Positions 37,487 to 46,662 of a stretch of DNA of 64,000 nucleotides are shown piece by piece. A model generated the notes under the pieces. That model saw only the letters and a program-made list of their open reading frames with translations. It made no database searches and had not been told where the DNA came from. Both the position numbers and the translations under genes were made by a program. The first letter of the stretch is position 1, and each line of letters starts with the position of its first letter. The stretch is from the NCBI RefSeq assembly GCF_029223585.1, contig NZ_CP119424.1:434001-498000 (forward strand), written 5' to 3'. This stretch comes from Photobacterium sp. DA100 (lineage in GTDB: Bacteria > Pseudomonadota > Gammaproteobacteria > Enterobacterales > Vibrionaceae).

Positions 37487-37506
37487 AAAAGAAAGCGCTT
37501 TCTTTT
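37487..37506. promoter_or_regulatory. 20-base perfect palindrome, LacI-type operator (site 2)
   Basis: The half AAAAGAAAGC is followed directly by its reverse complement. It is centred 77 bases downstream of site 1 and ends 30 bases before the binding-protein start. Two strong operators about seven helical turns apart could let one tetramer or two dimers loop or block the promoter between them. Confidence 0.85.
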
Positions 37507-37536
37507 GTGATTATTCCAAATGTGAAGGATTATGTG

Positions 37537-39174
37537 ATGCATAGTAAAAAGGTATTGGCTTCCTTAGTATGCGGCTTGATGCTAACTGCAAATGGTGTTG
37601 TAGCTGATGAAATCAAGCAAGGTGGTACATTGACAGTGCCAATTATTGGTACTGGGTTTGTTGAAAACTTCAACCCATATACAACCAAAGACCTACTGCA
37701 TGGTGTGATGTTCGAACCTCTGCTGGTTTTCAACAACATGACAGGCAAAACAGAGTACCGCTTGGCTGAGTCCGTTGAGTACTCTGACGATTTGAAGAAA
37801 GTCTACGTGACGTTGCGTGATGGCTTGAAGTGGTCTGATGGCTCTGCGCTGACGGCTAACGATGTCGCATTTAGTTTCAACATGACCAAAGACGCAGCAG
37901 CATTTGACCAGAAAGGTATCTGGAGTGGCGGTAACCTAGTAAGTGTAACTGCTAGCGACGCGAAGACAGTTGTCTTTGAGCTTAATGAAGCGGACTCTAC
38001 TTTTGTTTGGTCACTGCCTGCATACCACGTGGTACCGGAGAAAGTATGGAGTAAGGTTGAAGACCTAACAATCTTCACCAACCCCGATCCAATTGGCAGT
38101 GGGCCAATGACTTCAGTGAAATACGTGAATGCGCAGCAAATGGAGCTGTGCCGCAACCCGCATTATTATCTTGAGAACCGCCCGTATCTTGACTGCTTGA
38201 CTTACCGTTCTTACAACGATAACTCGCAAATTCAGCCTGCATTAATGAAGGGTGAAATTGATTGGGGGTCAAACTTTATTGCCGATGTCGAGAATACATT
38301 TGTCAAAGCGAACCCGGAAAACCACCACTTTTGGTACCCGGCCAATGATGCGATTCACCTTTACGTAAATACCAAAGAAGCACCATTTGATAACTTACAG
38401 GTACGTCAAGCCCTTTCGGTGGCTCTGGATCGTGAAGCCATTGTCGATATCGCCGCTTATGGTTACCCGACAGCAAACTTCAACGTTGGTGGTATCGGTG
38501 AGCTCTATAGTACGCACATCAGTAAAGATGTTAGCGAGAATTATAAAGAGTTGACTCAGTACAATCCTGAAAAAGCCAAAGCACTATTGGATGAGGCAGG
38601 ACTTAAAGATCGTAATGGTGATGGCTTCCGCGATATGCCAAATGGCGAGACGGTGGAGTTCGACATTGAGGTGGTCAATGGTTGGACTGACTGGATCCAG
38701 GTCGTCCAGATGGTCACAGAGTATTACGAAGAAATCGGTATTAAAGCCAATGTTAAAACCGTGGACTGGGCGGTGTATGACAAGTCACTGAAAGACAGCG
38801 AATATAAGATGTCTATCAACTGGTCTATGGTCGCGACAAACCCGATCTTGGCTTATCAGGAGTACTTCTCGACATCGCGAATCGGTAAGACTTGGCATGC
38901 AGGCCATGGCGTCAACTCGCCAGAGATCGATAAGCTGATCGACAGTTTCGGTAAAACCAATGAGCCAGCACAGCAAAAAGAAATTCTAGATGAGCTTCAA
39001 GTGTTTACGGCCGAAAATCTACCGTTTATCCCACTGTTCTCAAACCCGACCTGGTTCCAGTATAACAGCTCAAAAATTGCTGGTTGGCCAAGCGAAGACA
39101 ACCCATATGTACAGCCGGTATGGTATGACGGCGGTAAGCGAGTGCTAATCCTCAACAATCTTCACCTTAAGTAA
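37537..39174 (+). CDS. oligosaccharide/peptide ABC transporter substrate-binding protein (DppA/CbtA type)
   Basis: A 545-residue periplasmic binding protein of family 5 (SBP_bac_5). It has a signal peptide (KKVLASLVCGLMLTANGVVA) and a family core: VEYSDDLKKVYVTLRDGLKWSDGS, YHVVPEKVW, PIGSGPM, NDAIHLYVNT and VRQALSVALDR. Sequences of this family are often annotated as peptide-binding, but members next to glycoside enzymes (such as CbtA) bind cello- or laminari-oligosaccharides. The operon with a phosphorylase supports a sugar ligand. I use the ATG at 37537, seven bases after AAGGA. Two LacI-type operators lie just upstream. Confidence 0.88.
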   Translation: MHSKKVLASLVCGLMLTANGVVADEIKQGGTLTVPIIGTGFVENFNPYTTKDLLHGVMFEPLLVFNNMTGKTEYRLAESVEYSDDLKKVYVTLRDGLKWSDGSALTANDVAFSFNMTKDAAAFDQKGIWSGGNLVSVTASDAKTVVFELNEADSTFVWSLPAYHVVPEKVWSKVEDLTIFTNPDPIGSGPMTSVKYVNAQQMELCRNPHYYLENRPYLDCLTYRSYNDNSQIQPALMKGEIDWGSNFIADVENTFVKANPENHHFWYPANDAIHLYVNTKEAPFDNLQVRQALSVALDREAIVDIAAYGYPTANFNVGGIGELYSTHISKDVSENYKELTQYNPEKAKALLDEAGLKDRNGDGFRDMPNGETVEFDIEVVNGWTDWIQVVQMVTEYYEEIGIKANVKTVDWAVYDKSLKDSEYKMSINWSMVATNPILAYQEYFSTSRIGKTWHAGHGVNSPEIDKLIDSFGKTNEPAQQKEILDELQVFTAENLPFIPLFSNPTWFQYNSSKIAGWPSEDNPYVQPVWYDGGKRVLILNNLHLK

Positions 39175-39228
39175 TTGCTAAATAGTTTAAAGAGCCAGGT
39201 TATGGCTCTTTAAACTCCGGGGTTTATT

Positions 39229-40203
39229 ATGAGCTTTATCTTACGCAGACTCAGTTTTTATTTTGTTGCTTTTGTTATAGCAATTTCCTTTAACTTTCTT
39301 CTTCCTCGGCTGATGCCTGGCGATCCCGTCGATGCTTTATTCGCAGCAGCACAGGGCCGCATGGACCCGGCCCAGATGGATGCTGTGCGTGAAATGTATG
39401 GCTTTGTCGATGGCTCTGTATTTGAGCAATATATTGCCTATATTAAAAGTGTTTTCACGTTGGATTTGGGCCCTTCGGTGCTGATGTTTCCGGTGAGTGT
39501 GACCGAAGTGATTAGCCAGGCACTGCCGTGGACAATTTTTCTGGCACTAGGCTCCTTGATTGTTGCTTTGATCATCGGCGTCTCCATCGGTACCTATGCC
39601 TCATATCGGCGTGAAGGCCTATTTGGTCAAATCGTACCGCCGACTCTGGCTTTCATCAGTAACTTCCCTTATATCGTGACAGCATTGCTGCTGTTCTATT
39701 TCTTCGGCCTGAAGCTCGAACTGTTGCCGCTTGCCTATACCTATGATCCGTCTTTAACCCCTGGCTTTAACTGGGAGTTCATTTCCAGTGTCGCCAAGCA
39801 CGCTGTTTTGCCTATGGGCTCAATGATCATCGTTGGTATTTCGACCTGGGTGTTCAATATGCGCAATGCCATGATCAACGTGTTGGGCGAAGACTATGTC
39901 ACCATGGCTGAAGCCAAGGGCTTGAGCAGTTTGCGTGTCATGTATCGCTATGCCGGGCGAAATGCCATCCTCCCAGTGGCCACAGCCATTGCGATGGCTA
40001 TAGGTTTCTCATTTGCCGGTTCAATTATGACCGAAGTCGTTTTTAACTATCAGGGGCTGGGGAATGTATTGCTAAAAGGCATTGTTGCCCGTGATTACCC
40101 TCTGATCCAGGCAATTCTGCTGATTCTTGTTACCGCAGTCCTAACTGCAAACTTCATCGCAGACCTTCTTTACGTCTGGCTAGATCCTCGGATTTCTAAA
40201 TAA
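39229..40203 (+). CDS. oligosaccharide/peptide ABC transporter permease, DppB type
   Basis: A 324-residue inner-membrane permease with about six membrane segments. The N-terminal motif LPRLMPGDPVDAL and the EAA-loop segment DYVTMAEAKGLSSLRVMYRYA place it in the DppB/OppB group. It should form the channel with the next permease. It is the second gene of the LacI-controlled transporter operon, 54 bases after the binding-protein gene. Confidence 0.9.
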   Translation: MSFILRRLSFYFVAFVIAISFNFLLPRLMPGDPVDALFAAAQGRMDPAQMDAVREMYGFVDGSVFEQYIAYIKSVFTLDLGPSVLMFPVSVTEVISQALPWTIFLALGSLIVALIIGVSIGTYASYRREGLFGQIVPPTLAFISNFPYIVTALLLFYFFGLKLELLPLAYTYDPSLTPGFNWEFISSVAKHAVLPMGSMIIVGISTWVFNMRNAMINVLGEDYVTMAEAKGLSSLRVMYRYAGRNAILPVATAIAMAIGFSFAGSIMTEVVFNYQGLGNVLLKGIVARDYPLIQAILLILVTAVLTANFIADLLYVWLDPRISK

Positions 40204-40212
40204 GGTTTGAAT

Positions 40213-41193
40213 ATGAGCAAGTTAATAGATTCGATCGACAATAATATGTCTGTTCAACAGCCTAATCCGCTTGTCAAAAAGGGTAAAGAGATCCTCTCGA
40301 CATTGTATGCGTTCTTCCATGGCAACCCACCAGCGATTATCGGAACCTTTCTTATCTCGATTGTCCTGATTGGTGCGTTGATGGCACCGGTGCTGGCGAG
40401 CCATGATCCGAACAAGCGTGTTGCTAGGCCACATGTGGCACCGAATGCCGAACATGTTCTGGGCACCACCCGAAGTGGCCGCGATGTCTACAGCCAGGTA
40501 CTGTACGGGGCGAGAAAATCGCTTGCCGTTGCCCTGTCTGCTGGGGTGATAGCAATGACGCTGGCGGTCGCAATTGGTGTTACGTCTGGTTACATGGGCG
40601 GCAAGGTGGATGAATGGCTTAACTTCATTACTAATGTTTTCCTGGTCTTTCCCCAACTGCCACTGCTGATCGTTTTAGCAGCCTTTCTTGGCCAGGTTGG
40701 CTCACTGGTTATCACCATATTACTCGGGGTGACCTCCTGGCCCTGGGGGGCGCGAGTTATACGTTCGCAAACCATGGCGATCAGAAACAAAGAGTTCATT
40801 ATCTCTGCTGAGGTAATGGGGGAGTCGAAAATCCGGATCATTCTTGTAGAAATTCTGCCAAACCTTGTTTCGATTGTATTCGGTGGCTTCCTGGGGACGG
40901 TAATTTACGCGATGGGCTCGGAAGCCGGGTTGGGGATCCTTGGCCTAGGTGATGCGACAGAAGTGAGTTGGGGCTCGATGCTCTACTGGGCTCAGACCTC
41001 GTCATCACTCTATACCGGGGCATGGTGGGAAATGATTGTTCCTGCAACCGCTCTGGCGATCACTGGGGGGGGATTGGCATTGATTAATATGTCTATTGAC
41101 CAGGTTAGTAACCCTAAACTTAAGACAGGTCCACATATGAAGTTGTGGAAAAAACTGAAAAGAGAAGCTGATCAGCGCCGAGGTTTGCTATGA
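40213..41193 (+). CDS. oligosaccharide/peptide ABC transporter permease, DppC type
   Basis: A 326-residue permease of the DppC/OppC group: N-terminal segment at about residues 35-58, then APNAEHVLGTTRSGRDVYSQ, and an EAA region including GESKIRIILVEILPN. I use the ATG at 40213 after AAGG; the TTG six bases earlier is less likely. The gene overlaps the next ATPase by four bases (ATGA), so translation is coupled. Confidence 0.9.
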   Translation: MSKLIDSIDNNMSVQQPNPLVKKGKEILSTLYAFFHGNPPAIIGTFLISIVLIGALMAPVLASHDPNKRVARPHVAPNAEHVLGTTRSGRDVYSQVLYGARKSLAVALSAGVIAMTLAVAIGVTSGYMGGKVDEWLNFITNVFLVFPQLPLLIVLAAFLGQVGSLVITILLGVTSWPWGARVIRSQTMAIRNKEFIISAEVMGESKIRIILVEILPNLVSIVFGGFLGTVIYAMGSEAGLGILGLGDATEVSWGSMLYWAQTSSSLYTGAWWEMIVPATALAITGGGLALINMSIDQVSNPKLKTGPHMKLWKKLKREADQRRGLL

Positions 41194-42146
41194 AAGATGT
41201 ACTGCTAGAGATCAACAATCTTTGTGTCGATTATGTTTCTCCTAACGGGGTTGCACGGGCAGTCAACAATGTCAGCTTGAGTATTGCTCCCGGGGAAACT
41301 CTGGGTATTGCCGGCGAGTCGGGCTGTGGTAAAAGTACTCTGGCATTTGCCATTTCTCGCTTGCACAAGGCACCTGCGCTGATCTCCGAAGGGGAGATCC
41401 TCTACAAGGGGCGCGATGTGCTGAAAATGTCAGACAAAGAGCTGCGCAACTTTCGTTGGAAAGATGTTTCAGTGGTGTTCCAGAGCGCAATGAACTCGCT
41501 CAACCCTGTTATCACCATTGGTGAGCAGCTGGTGGATGTGATTCTGGCCCATAAGAAAGTCCGTTATGAAGAAGCTCACGCGAAGGCCGTGGAGCTATTG
41601 AACATTGTCGGTATTCACGGCGACAGGATGGCCAGTTTCCCACACCAGCTCAGTGGCGGGATGAGACAGCGTGTGGTTATCGCGGTCGCATTGGCACTGG
41701 AGCCGAAGCTGATCATTATGGATGAGCCGACAACTGCACTCGATGTAGTGGTCGAGCGTGAAATCCTCAATGAACTTTACGACTTAAAGACGAAATTTGG
41801 CTTTTCAATCCTCTTTATCAGCCATGATTTGAGTTTGATGGGGGAGATTGCGGATCGGATTGGTGTGATGTATGCCGGTAACCTGATTGAGCTTGGTGAT
41901 GCAGCCACCGTTTTTGGCAAGCCTTCCCATCCCTATACCCAAGGCTTGATTGCATCATTCCCGACCATTCATGGCCCTAAGGAAAGGCTCTATGGCATTC
42001 CAGGCAATCCGGTTGACCTGCTGCGTATCCCCCAGGGATGTAACTTCCAGGATCGCTGCAGCCACTGTATTGCTGCTTGCAGACAGCAAGAGCCTGAACT
42101 GCTCAAGCTAAACGAAAGCCACTATGCCGCTTGTCATCGGATCTAA
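41190..42146 (+). CDS. oligosaccharide/peptide ABC transporter ATPase, DppD type
   Basis: A 318-residue ATPase with Walker A GESGCGKST (about residue 38), the ABC signature LSGGMRQRV, Walker B KLIIMDEPTTALD and the switch histidine in FISHDLSLMG. The C-terminal cysteines (GCNFQDRCSHCIAACRQQEP) are the oligopeptide-transporter type (oligo_HPY) extension that often binds an iron-sulfur cluster. It powers uptake with the next ATPase. Confidence 0.92.
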   Translation: MKDVLLEINNLCVDYVSPNGVARAVNNVSLSIAPGETLGIAGESGCGKSTLAFAISRLHKAPALISEGEILYKGRDVLKMSDKELRNFRWKDVSVVFQSAMNSLNPVITIGEQLVDVILAHKKVRYEEAHAKAVELLNIVGIHGDRMASFPHQLSGGMRQRVVIAVALALEPKLIIMDEPTTALDVVVEREILNELYDLKTKFGFSILFISHDLSLMGEIADRIGVMYAGNLIELGDAATVFGKPSHPYTQGLIASFPTIHGPKERLYGIPGNPVDLLRIPQGCNFQDRCSHCIAACRQQEPELLKLNESHYAACHRI

Positions 42147-42156
42147 GGACGAAGAG

Positions 42157-43134
42157 ATGGAAACGATAGAGAATAAAGAAGTTGTACTCTCTGTACGAAA
42201 TTTGGTGAAAGATTTTCCGATTGGAAGTGGCAAAAACCAGCATATGCGCGCCGTCAATGATGTGTCGTTCGATTTGTGCAAAGGCGAGGCGCTGGCGATC
42301 GTAGGTGAGTCGGGGTCTGGCAAAAGTACAGGCGCGAGGATCTTGACCCGTATTTATGACAAGACGGATGGGCAAATCACCTTCAAGGGGCAACCGCTAG
42401 AGGAGTACACCAAAGAGCACGGCAGCCTTGAGTATGCCCGTCAGGTGCAGATGATCTTCCAAGACCCGTTTGGCTCGCTCAATCCGGTGCACAACATATA
42501 CCACCATATTGCCAGGCCGCTATTGATCCACAACCGGGTAGGCAAGAACGATGTCAGGAAGCTGGTCTACGAGCTACTGGAAATGGTGGGGCTTAACCCG
42601 GCAGTAGAAACATCGGAAAAGTACCCGCACCAGCTAAGTGGTGGTCAGCGCCAGCGGGTGGCTATTGCGCGTGCCATTGCGGTTTCGCCGGAAGTTATCT
42701 TGGCCGATGAGCCGATTTCGATGCTCGACGTGTCGGTGCGACTCGGGATCCTGAACCTGATGGCAGATCTGAAAGACAAGCACGGCATTTCGTTTATGTA
42801 CATTACCCATGATATTGCGACTGCGCGCTATTTTGCCGAGAAAACAGCGGTTATGTATGTCGGCCATATGGTCGAGTGGGGAAACAGCGATAAGGTTACC
42901 CAAACACCGCAGCATCCTTATACCCAGTTACTCTTGTCTGCGGTTCCGGAAGCGGGTCGCTCGGGGCGTCGTGAGCTAAGTGCGAAGAAAGGCGAAATTC
43001 CGCTTTGGAAGCCCGATAGTTACGGTTGTCCGTTCGCAGCGCGCTGCCCTAGGGCGAGCGAGGCTTGCTCTCTGGTTCTGCCTCCTGTTACTCAGATCGC
43101 AGACGATCATTTTATTCGATGCCACTCCATCTGA
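42157..43134 (+). CDS. oligosaccharide/peptide ABC transporter ATPase, DppF type
   Basis: A 325-residue ATPase with Walker A GESGSGKST, signature LSGGQRQRV, Walker B VILADEPISMLD and switch histidine YITHDIATARY. The cysteine-containing oligo_HPY tail (GCPFAARCPRASEACS) is present. I chose the ATG at 42157, seven bases after AAGGA and just past the previous stop; a longer reading from 42124 would overlap the upstream gene by 23 bases. It is the last transporter gene, followed by an internal operator and the phosphorylase gene. Confidence 0.92.
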   Translation: METIENKEVVLSVRNLVKDFPIGSGKNQHMRAVNDVSFDLCKGEALAIVGESGSGKSTGARILTRIYDKTDGQITFKGQPLEEYTKEHGSLEYARQVQMIFQDPFGSLNPVHNIYHHIARPLLIHNRVGKNDVRKLVYELLEMVGLNPAVETSEKYPHQLSGGQRQRVAIARAIAVSPEVILADEPISMLDVSVRLGILNLMADLKDKHGISFMYITHDIATARYFAEKTAVMYVGHMVEWGNSDKVTQTPQHPYTQLLLSAVPEAGRSGRRELSAKKGEIPLWKPDSYGCPFAARCPRASEACSLVLPPVTQIADDHFIRCHSI

Positions 43135-43165
43135 TTGGGTCATGGTAAAAATTTTAGCGCGACAA

Positions 43166-43177
43166 GAAAGCGCTTTC
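43166..43177. promoter_or_regulatory. LacI-type operator inside the operon (site 3)
   Basis: The perfect 12-base palindrome GAAAGCGCTTTC lies 32 bases after the last ATPase stop and 19 bases before the phosphorylase start. Its core is shared with sites 1, 2 and 6. It suggests a second promoter or a roadblock controlling the phosphorylase separately from the transporter. Confidence 0.75.
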
Positions 43178-43196
43178 AGCAGCTTCGGTTAAAGAT

Positions 43197-46100
43197 ATGG
43201 CAAGTAAAACTCATACACAGTCAAAAGATATTACAGGTAAGTTCGTTACACTCGACGGTGAAAAATACTACCTGATTGAAAATGTCGACCATATGGCACC
43301 CTTCTTTATCAGTGTGGTGTCGGCAAGTAACCATTGGTTATTTATTTCCTCAACGGGCAGCCTGACTGCGGGGCGAACTAAGCCGGAAAATGCCCTGTTT
43401 CCTTACAAATCGGTCGATTACATTCATGAGAGTGCCGAGAATACCGGCAGCAAAACCCTTGTACGGGTAACGGGGGATGATGGCATCAAGCTATGGGAAC
43501 CGTTCAATACCCACCATGATGGTCTCTACCAAATTCAGCGGAACCTTTATAAAAATGCCGCAGGTGACAAGATTGTTTTTGAGGAAGTGAATACGGACCT
43601 GTCTCTGGCATTTAAGTATCAGTGGAGCACCAGTGACAAGTATGGCTTCGTGCGGGCCTCAACGCTGACCAACACCGGCGCGGATCCTGTTCAGCTCGAA
43701 CTCATTGACGGCATCCAAAACATTCTGCCGTCTGGTGCCCCGTTGTCAGCAATGCAGGATCGCAGTGCACTGGTTGACGCCTACAAATGGAACGAGCTGC
43801 TGCCTGAATCGGTCCTGGCGACCTATAGTATGTATGCCAAATTAAGTGACCGTGCCGAGCCGGCTGAGTCCCTGAAGGCAACCACGGTATTTAGCATTGC
43901 TGATGACTGTGAGGCAATTTTGCTGTCAAGTGAGCAGCTGGGCACGTTCCGTCGCGGGGGGCAAGTCGCGACCGAAACTCTGCGCCGAGGCCTGCGCGGG
44001 GCATATTTCGTCAATAAGCAGTGCGAACTGGCGGCAGGCGAAGCGAGTGTTTGGCAGATCGTTGCTGATATTGATCAGACTCATGCCGAGGTTGTTGAAT
44101 TGAAGCAGAGCCTGTTGGCGGCGAAGGCGGTAGGCAGTGATATCAACCGCTCGGTGAAAGAAAATCACAAGGAGCTGCTGGTACTGATGTCTGGCAGTGA
44201 TGCCTGGCAGAAAACCGCGGAAGAAGAGACGACGGTTCATCACTATGCCAATGTGCTGTTTAACAACATGCGTGGCGGTGTGGTTGTCGATAACTACTGG
44301 GTGGATAAAAAAGATTTTGTAACAACACTAACCAGCGCCAATATTACCGTTGCGACGCGCCATGGTGCATTCCTTGCCGCTCTGCCAGAGCGCATTGGAT
44401 ATGAGGATTTGCTTGCCATGGCGGCAGAGCAAAACGATAACCAGCTTGTGCGCCTTTGTTATGAATATCTACCGCTGACGTTTGGACGTCGCCATGGTGA
44501 TCCGAGCCGTCCGTGGAACCACTTTGAGATCAAAGTCAAAGACAAGAACGGCGAACGTCTGCTGTCATACCAGGGGAACTGGCGTGATATCTTCCAGAAC
44601 TGGGAAGCTCTTGCCGTCAGTTACCCTAACTTTATCAAGTCGTTTATTGCCAAGTTTGTCAATGCCTCAACGGCTGACGGCTATAACCCTTACCGCATCA
44701 CCAAAGACGGTGTGGATTGGGAAGTGCTGGAGCCGGAAGACCCATGGAGCAATATCGGTTATTGGGGTGACCACCAGATTATCTATCTGCTGAAGTTCCT
44801 TGAGTTGTCGAAAAAATATCAGCCACAGGAGCTGAGCTCGCTCCTTGGCAGTGACATCTTCAGCTACGCCAACGTCCCTTATGTTATCAAGGGCACGGAA
44901 GAGTTGTTTGATGATCCGAAAAACACTGTCGATTTCAACCAAGAGCTGCATGATCTCATCAATGATAAGGTTGAAGAGCTTGGTAGCGATGGCCGGCTTC
45001 TGCTCGATGATGACGGCGATGTTTACCTGGTCAACCTGACTGAAAAGCTGCTGGTACCATTACTAGCAAAACTGGGTAACTTGGTTGTCGATGGCGGTAT
45101 TTGGCTTAATACCCAGCGTCCGGAATGGAATGATGCCAACAATGCCATCGTGGGTAACGGCTTGTCGATGGTGACCCTGTTCTATATGCGCCGTTACGTG
45201 ACTTTCATGCAAGCATTGTTGAAGGACAACGCGATGGCGGTTGATCTCTCTTCGGAGCTGGTTGACTGGGTTATTGCCACTGCCGAGATTTTAACCGAGG
45301 CCAAGAAAGAGCTTAAACACAAGAGTATTACTCGCCAGACTCGCAAAGCTTTGCTGAGCAAGCTAGCAGGCGCAGCGAGTGATTACCGCGCGGCGGTTTA
45401 TCAACATAGCGGCTTCTCTGGAAAAACCAAAGTCGACAGCCAGCTTATCCAGCGCCTGCTTGATATCAGCCTGGATGTAATTGACGAAGGCATTGCCGCC
45501 AACCGTCGCGAGGACGGCTTGTACAATGCGTATAACATCATTAGCTATTCAGCGGAGAATGCTTGTGTTAAAGAGCTTTACCCGATGCTGGAAGGACAGG
45601 TTGCGGTTCTTAGTTCAGGGGTACTGACACCAGCACAAGCGGTGGAGTTGCTCGATAACCTGTATGCCAGTGAGATGTTCCGCGATGACCAGCAGAGCTT
45701 TATGCTTTATCCAGATCGCGAACTAACCACATTCATGAATAAGAACAAGGTAACTGCGTCGCGTATCGATAGCAACGCACTGCTCAAAAAGATGGTACAC
45801 AATAGCGATCACCGCTTGGTTGAGCCTGATGCCGATGGCGACTACCACTTCAATGCTGATTTCGAGAATGCCGGTTTCTTGCTGACTGCGTTGAGTGCAA
45901 TCGAATCGGAGTACAAGGATATTGAGCGCGAGACAATCAAGGACGTGATTGATTGCTACGAAGAAGTTTTCAACCACCAAGCCTTCACTGGGCGCTCGGG
46001 TACCATGTTCGGCTATGAAGGCTTGGGCTGTATCTACTGGCACATGGTTTCTAAGTTGTTGCTTGCGGTACAGGAAAACTACTTTGCGGCTAGGGATAAA

Positions 46101-46646
46101 GCCCCGAATTCCGAGGAAACCCAGAAACTCGCGGAGTACTACTATAAGGTCCGCGCCGGGATCGGCTTCAATAAAACGCCCGAGAACTACGGTGCCTTCC
46201 CAACCGACCCATATTCCCACACGCCTAAGCATGCAGGTGCCCAGCAACCGGGAATGACAGGGCAGGTGAAGGAGGAAATCCTGACTCGCTTTGGTGAACT
46301 TGGAGTATGTGTGGAAGACGGAGTGATCCACTTTGCCCCTTCCTTGCTGAGAAAGGTGGAGTTCCTGCCTGCGGCGAGCCGGTTTGATTTCATTAATATT
46401 GATAGCGAGAACCAGACAATACTATTGCCAGAGAAGGCATTGGCATTTACTTATTGCCAGGTTCCTGTTGTCTACAAAATGGTACAAGAAGGTGATGGTC
46501 AGATCGAAGTGCTGATGAAGGATAGCAAGCAGCTCCTGCTGTCAGGGATGTCTCTGAATGCCGAGCTTAGCCGCCATCTCTTTGCACGCACCGGTGAAGT
46601 TAAGCAAATCACCGTCCATGTTCCGGCAACACTGCTAATGGGCTGA
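43197..46646 (+). CDS. inverting glycoside phosphorylase, GH149-like (probable beta-1,3-oligoglucan phosphorylase)
   Basis: A 1149-residue cytoplasmic enzyme (no signal peptide). It has the GH94-like build: beta-sandwich N-terminal domain (about 1-290, YYLIENVDHMAPF, WLFISSTGSLTAGR) and an alpha-barrel with SYQGNWRDIFQNWEAL (about 459), NIGYWGDHQIIYLL (about 520) and QRPEWNDANNAIVG (about 640), whose Asp corresponds to the general acid region of GH94. GH94 cellobiose and chitobiose phosphorylases are near 800 residues; the larger size fits GH149, known for beta-1,3-oligoglucan phosphorylases. It should cleave an imported oligosaccharide with phosphate to glucose 1-phosphate. The ribosome site is weak. 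A GH94-type beta-1,4 or another linkage specificity cannot be excluded. Confidence 0.78.
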   Translation: MASKTHTQSKDITGKFVTLDGEKYYLIENVDHMAPFFISVVSASNHWLFISSTGSLTAGRTKPENALFPYKSVDYIHESAENTGSKTLVRVTGDDGIKLWEPFNTHHDGLYQIQRNLYKNAAGDKIVFEEVNTDLSLAFKYQWSTSDKYGFVRASTLTNTGADPVQLELIDGIQNILPSGAPLSAMQDRSALVDAYKWNELLPESVLATYSMYAKLSDRAEPAESLKATTVFSIADDCEAILLSSEQLGTFRRGGQVATETLRRGLRGAYFVNKQCELAAGEASVWQIVADIDQTHAEVVELKQSLLAAKAVGSDINRSVKENHKELLVLMSGSDAWQKTAEEETTVHHYANVLFNNMRGGVVVDNYWVDKKDFVTTLTSANITVATRHGAFLAALPERIGYEDLLAMAAEQNDNQLVRLCYEYLPLTFGRRHGDPSRPWNHFEIKVKDKNGERLLSYQGNWRDIFQNWEALAVSYPNFIKSFIAKFVNASTADGYNPYRITKDGVDWEVLEPEDPWSNIGYWGDHQIIYLLKFLELSKKYQPQELSSLLGSDIFSYANVPYVIKGTEELFDDPKNTVDFNQELHDLINDKVEELGSDGRLLLDDDGDVYLVNLTEKLLVPLLAKLGNLVVDGGIWLNTQRPEWNDANNAIVGNGLSMVTLFYMRRYVTFMQALLKDNAMAVDLSSELVDWVIATAEILTEAKKELKHKSITRQTRKALLSKLAGAASDYRAAVYQHSGFSGKTKVDSQLIQRLLDISLDVIDEGIAANRREDGLYNAYNIISYSAENACVKELYPMLEGQVAVLSSGVLTPAQAVELLDNLYASEMFRDDQQSFMLYPDRELTTFMNKNKVTASRIDSNALLKKMVHNSDHRLVEPDADGDYHFNADFENAGFLLTALSAIESEYKDIERETIKDVIDCYEEVFNHQAFTGRSGTMFGYEGLGCIYWHMVSKLLLAVQENYFAARDKAPNSEETQKLAEYYYKVRAGIGFNKTPENYGAFPTDPYSHTPKHAGAQQPGMTGQVKEEILTRFGELGVCVEDGVIHFAPSLLRKVEFLPAASRFDFINIDSENQTILLPEKALAFTYCQVPVVYKMVQEGDGQIEVLMKDSKQLLLSGMSLNAELSRHLFARTGEVKQITVHVPATLLMG

Positions 46647-46662
46647 GAGCTACGGAGAGAAT

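Noticed and set aside
43197..46646. Chitobiose phosphorylase next to the chitinase
   Set aside because: Known chitobiose phosphorylases are near 800 residues, and the locus has no hexosaminidase or GlcNAc kinase genes.
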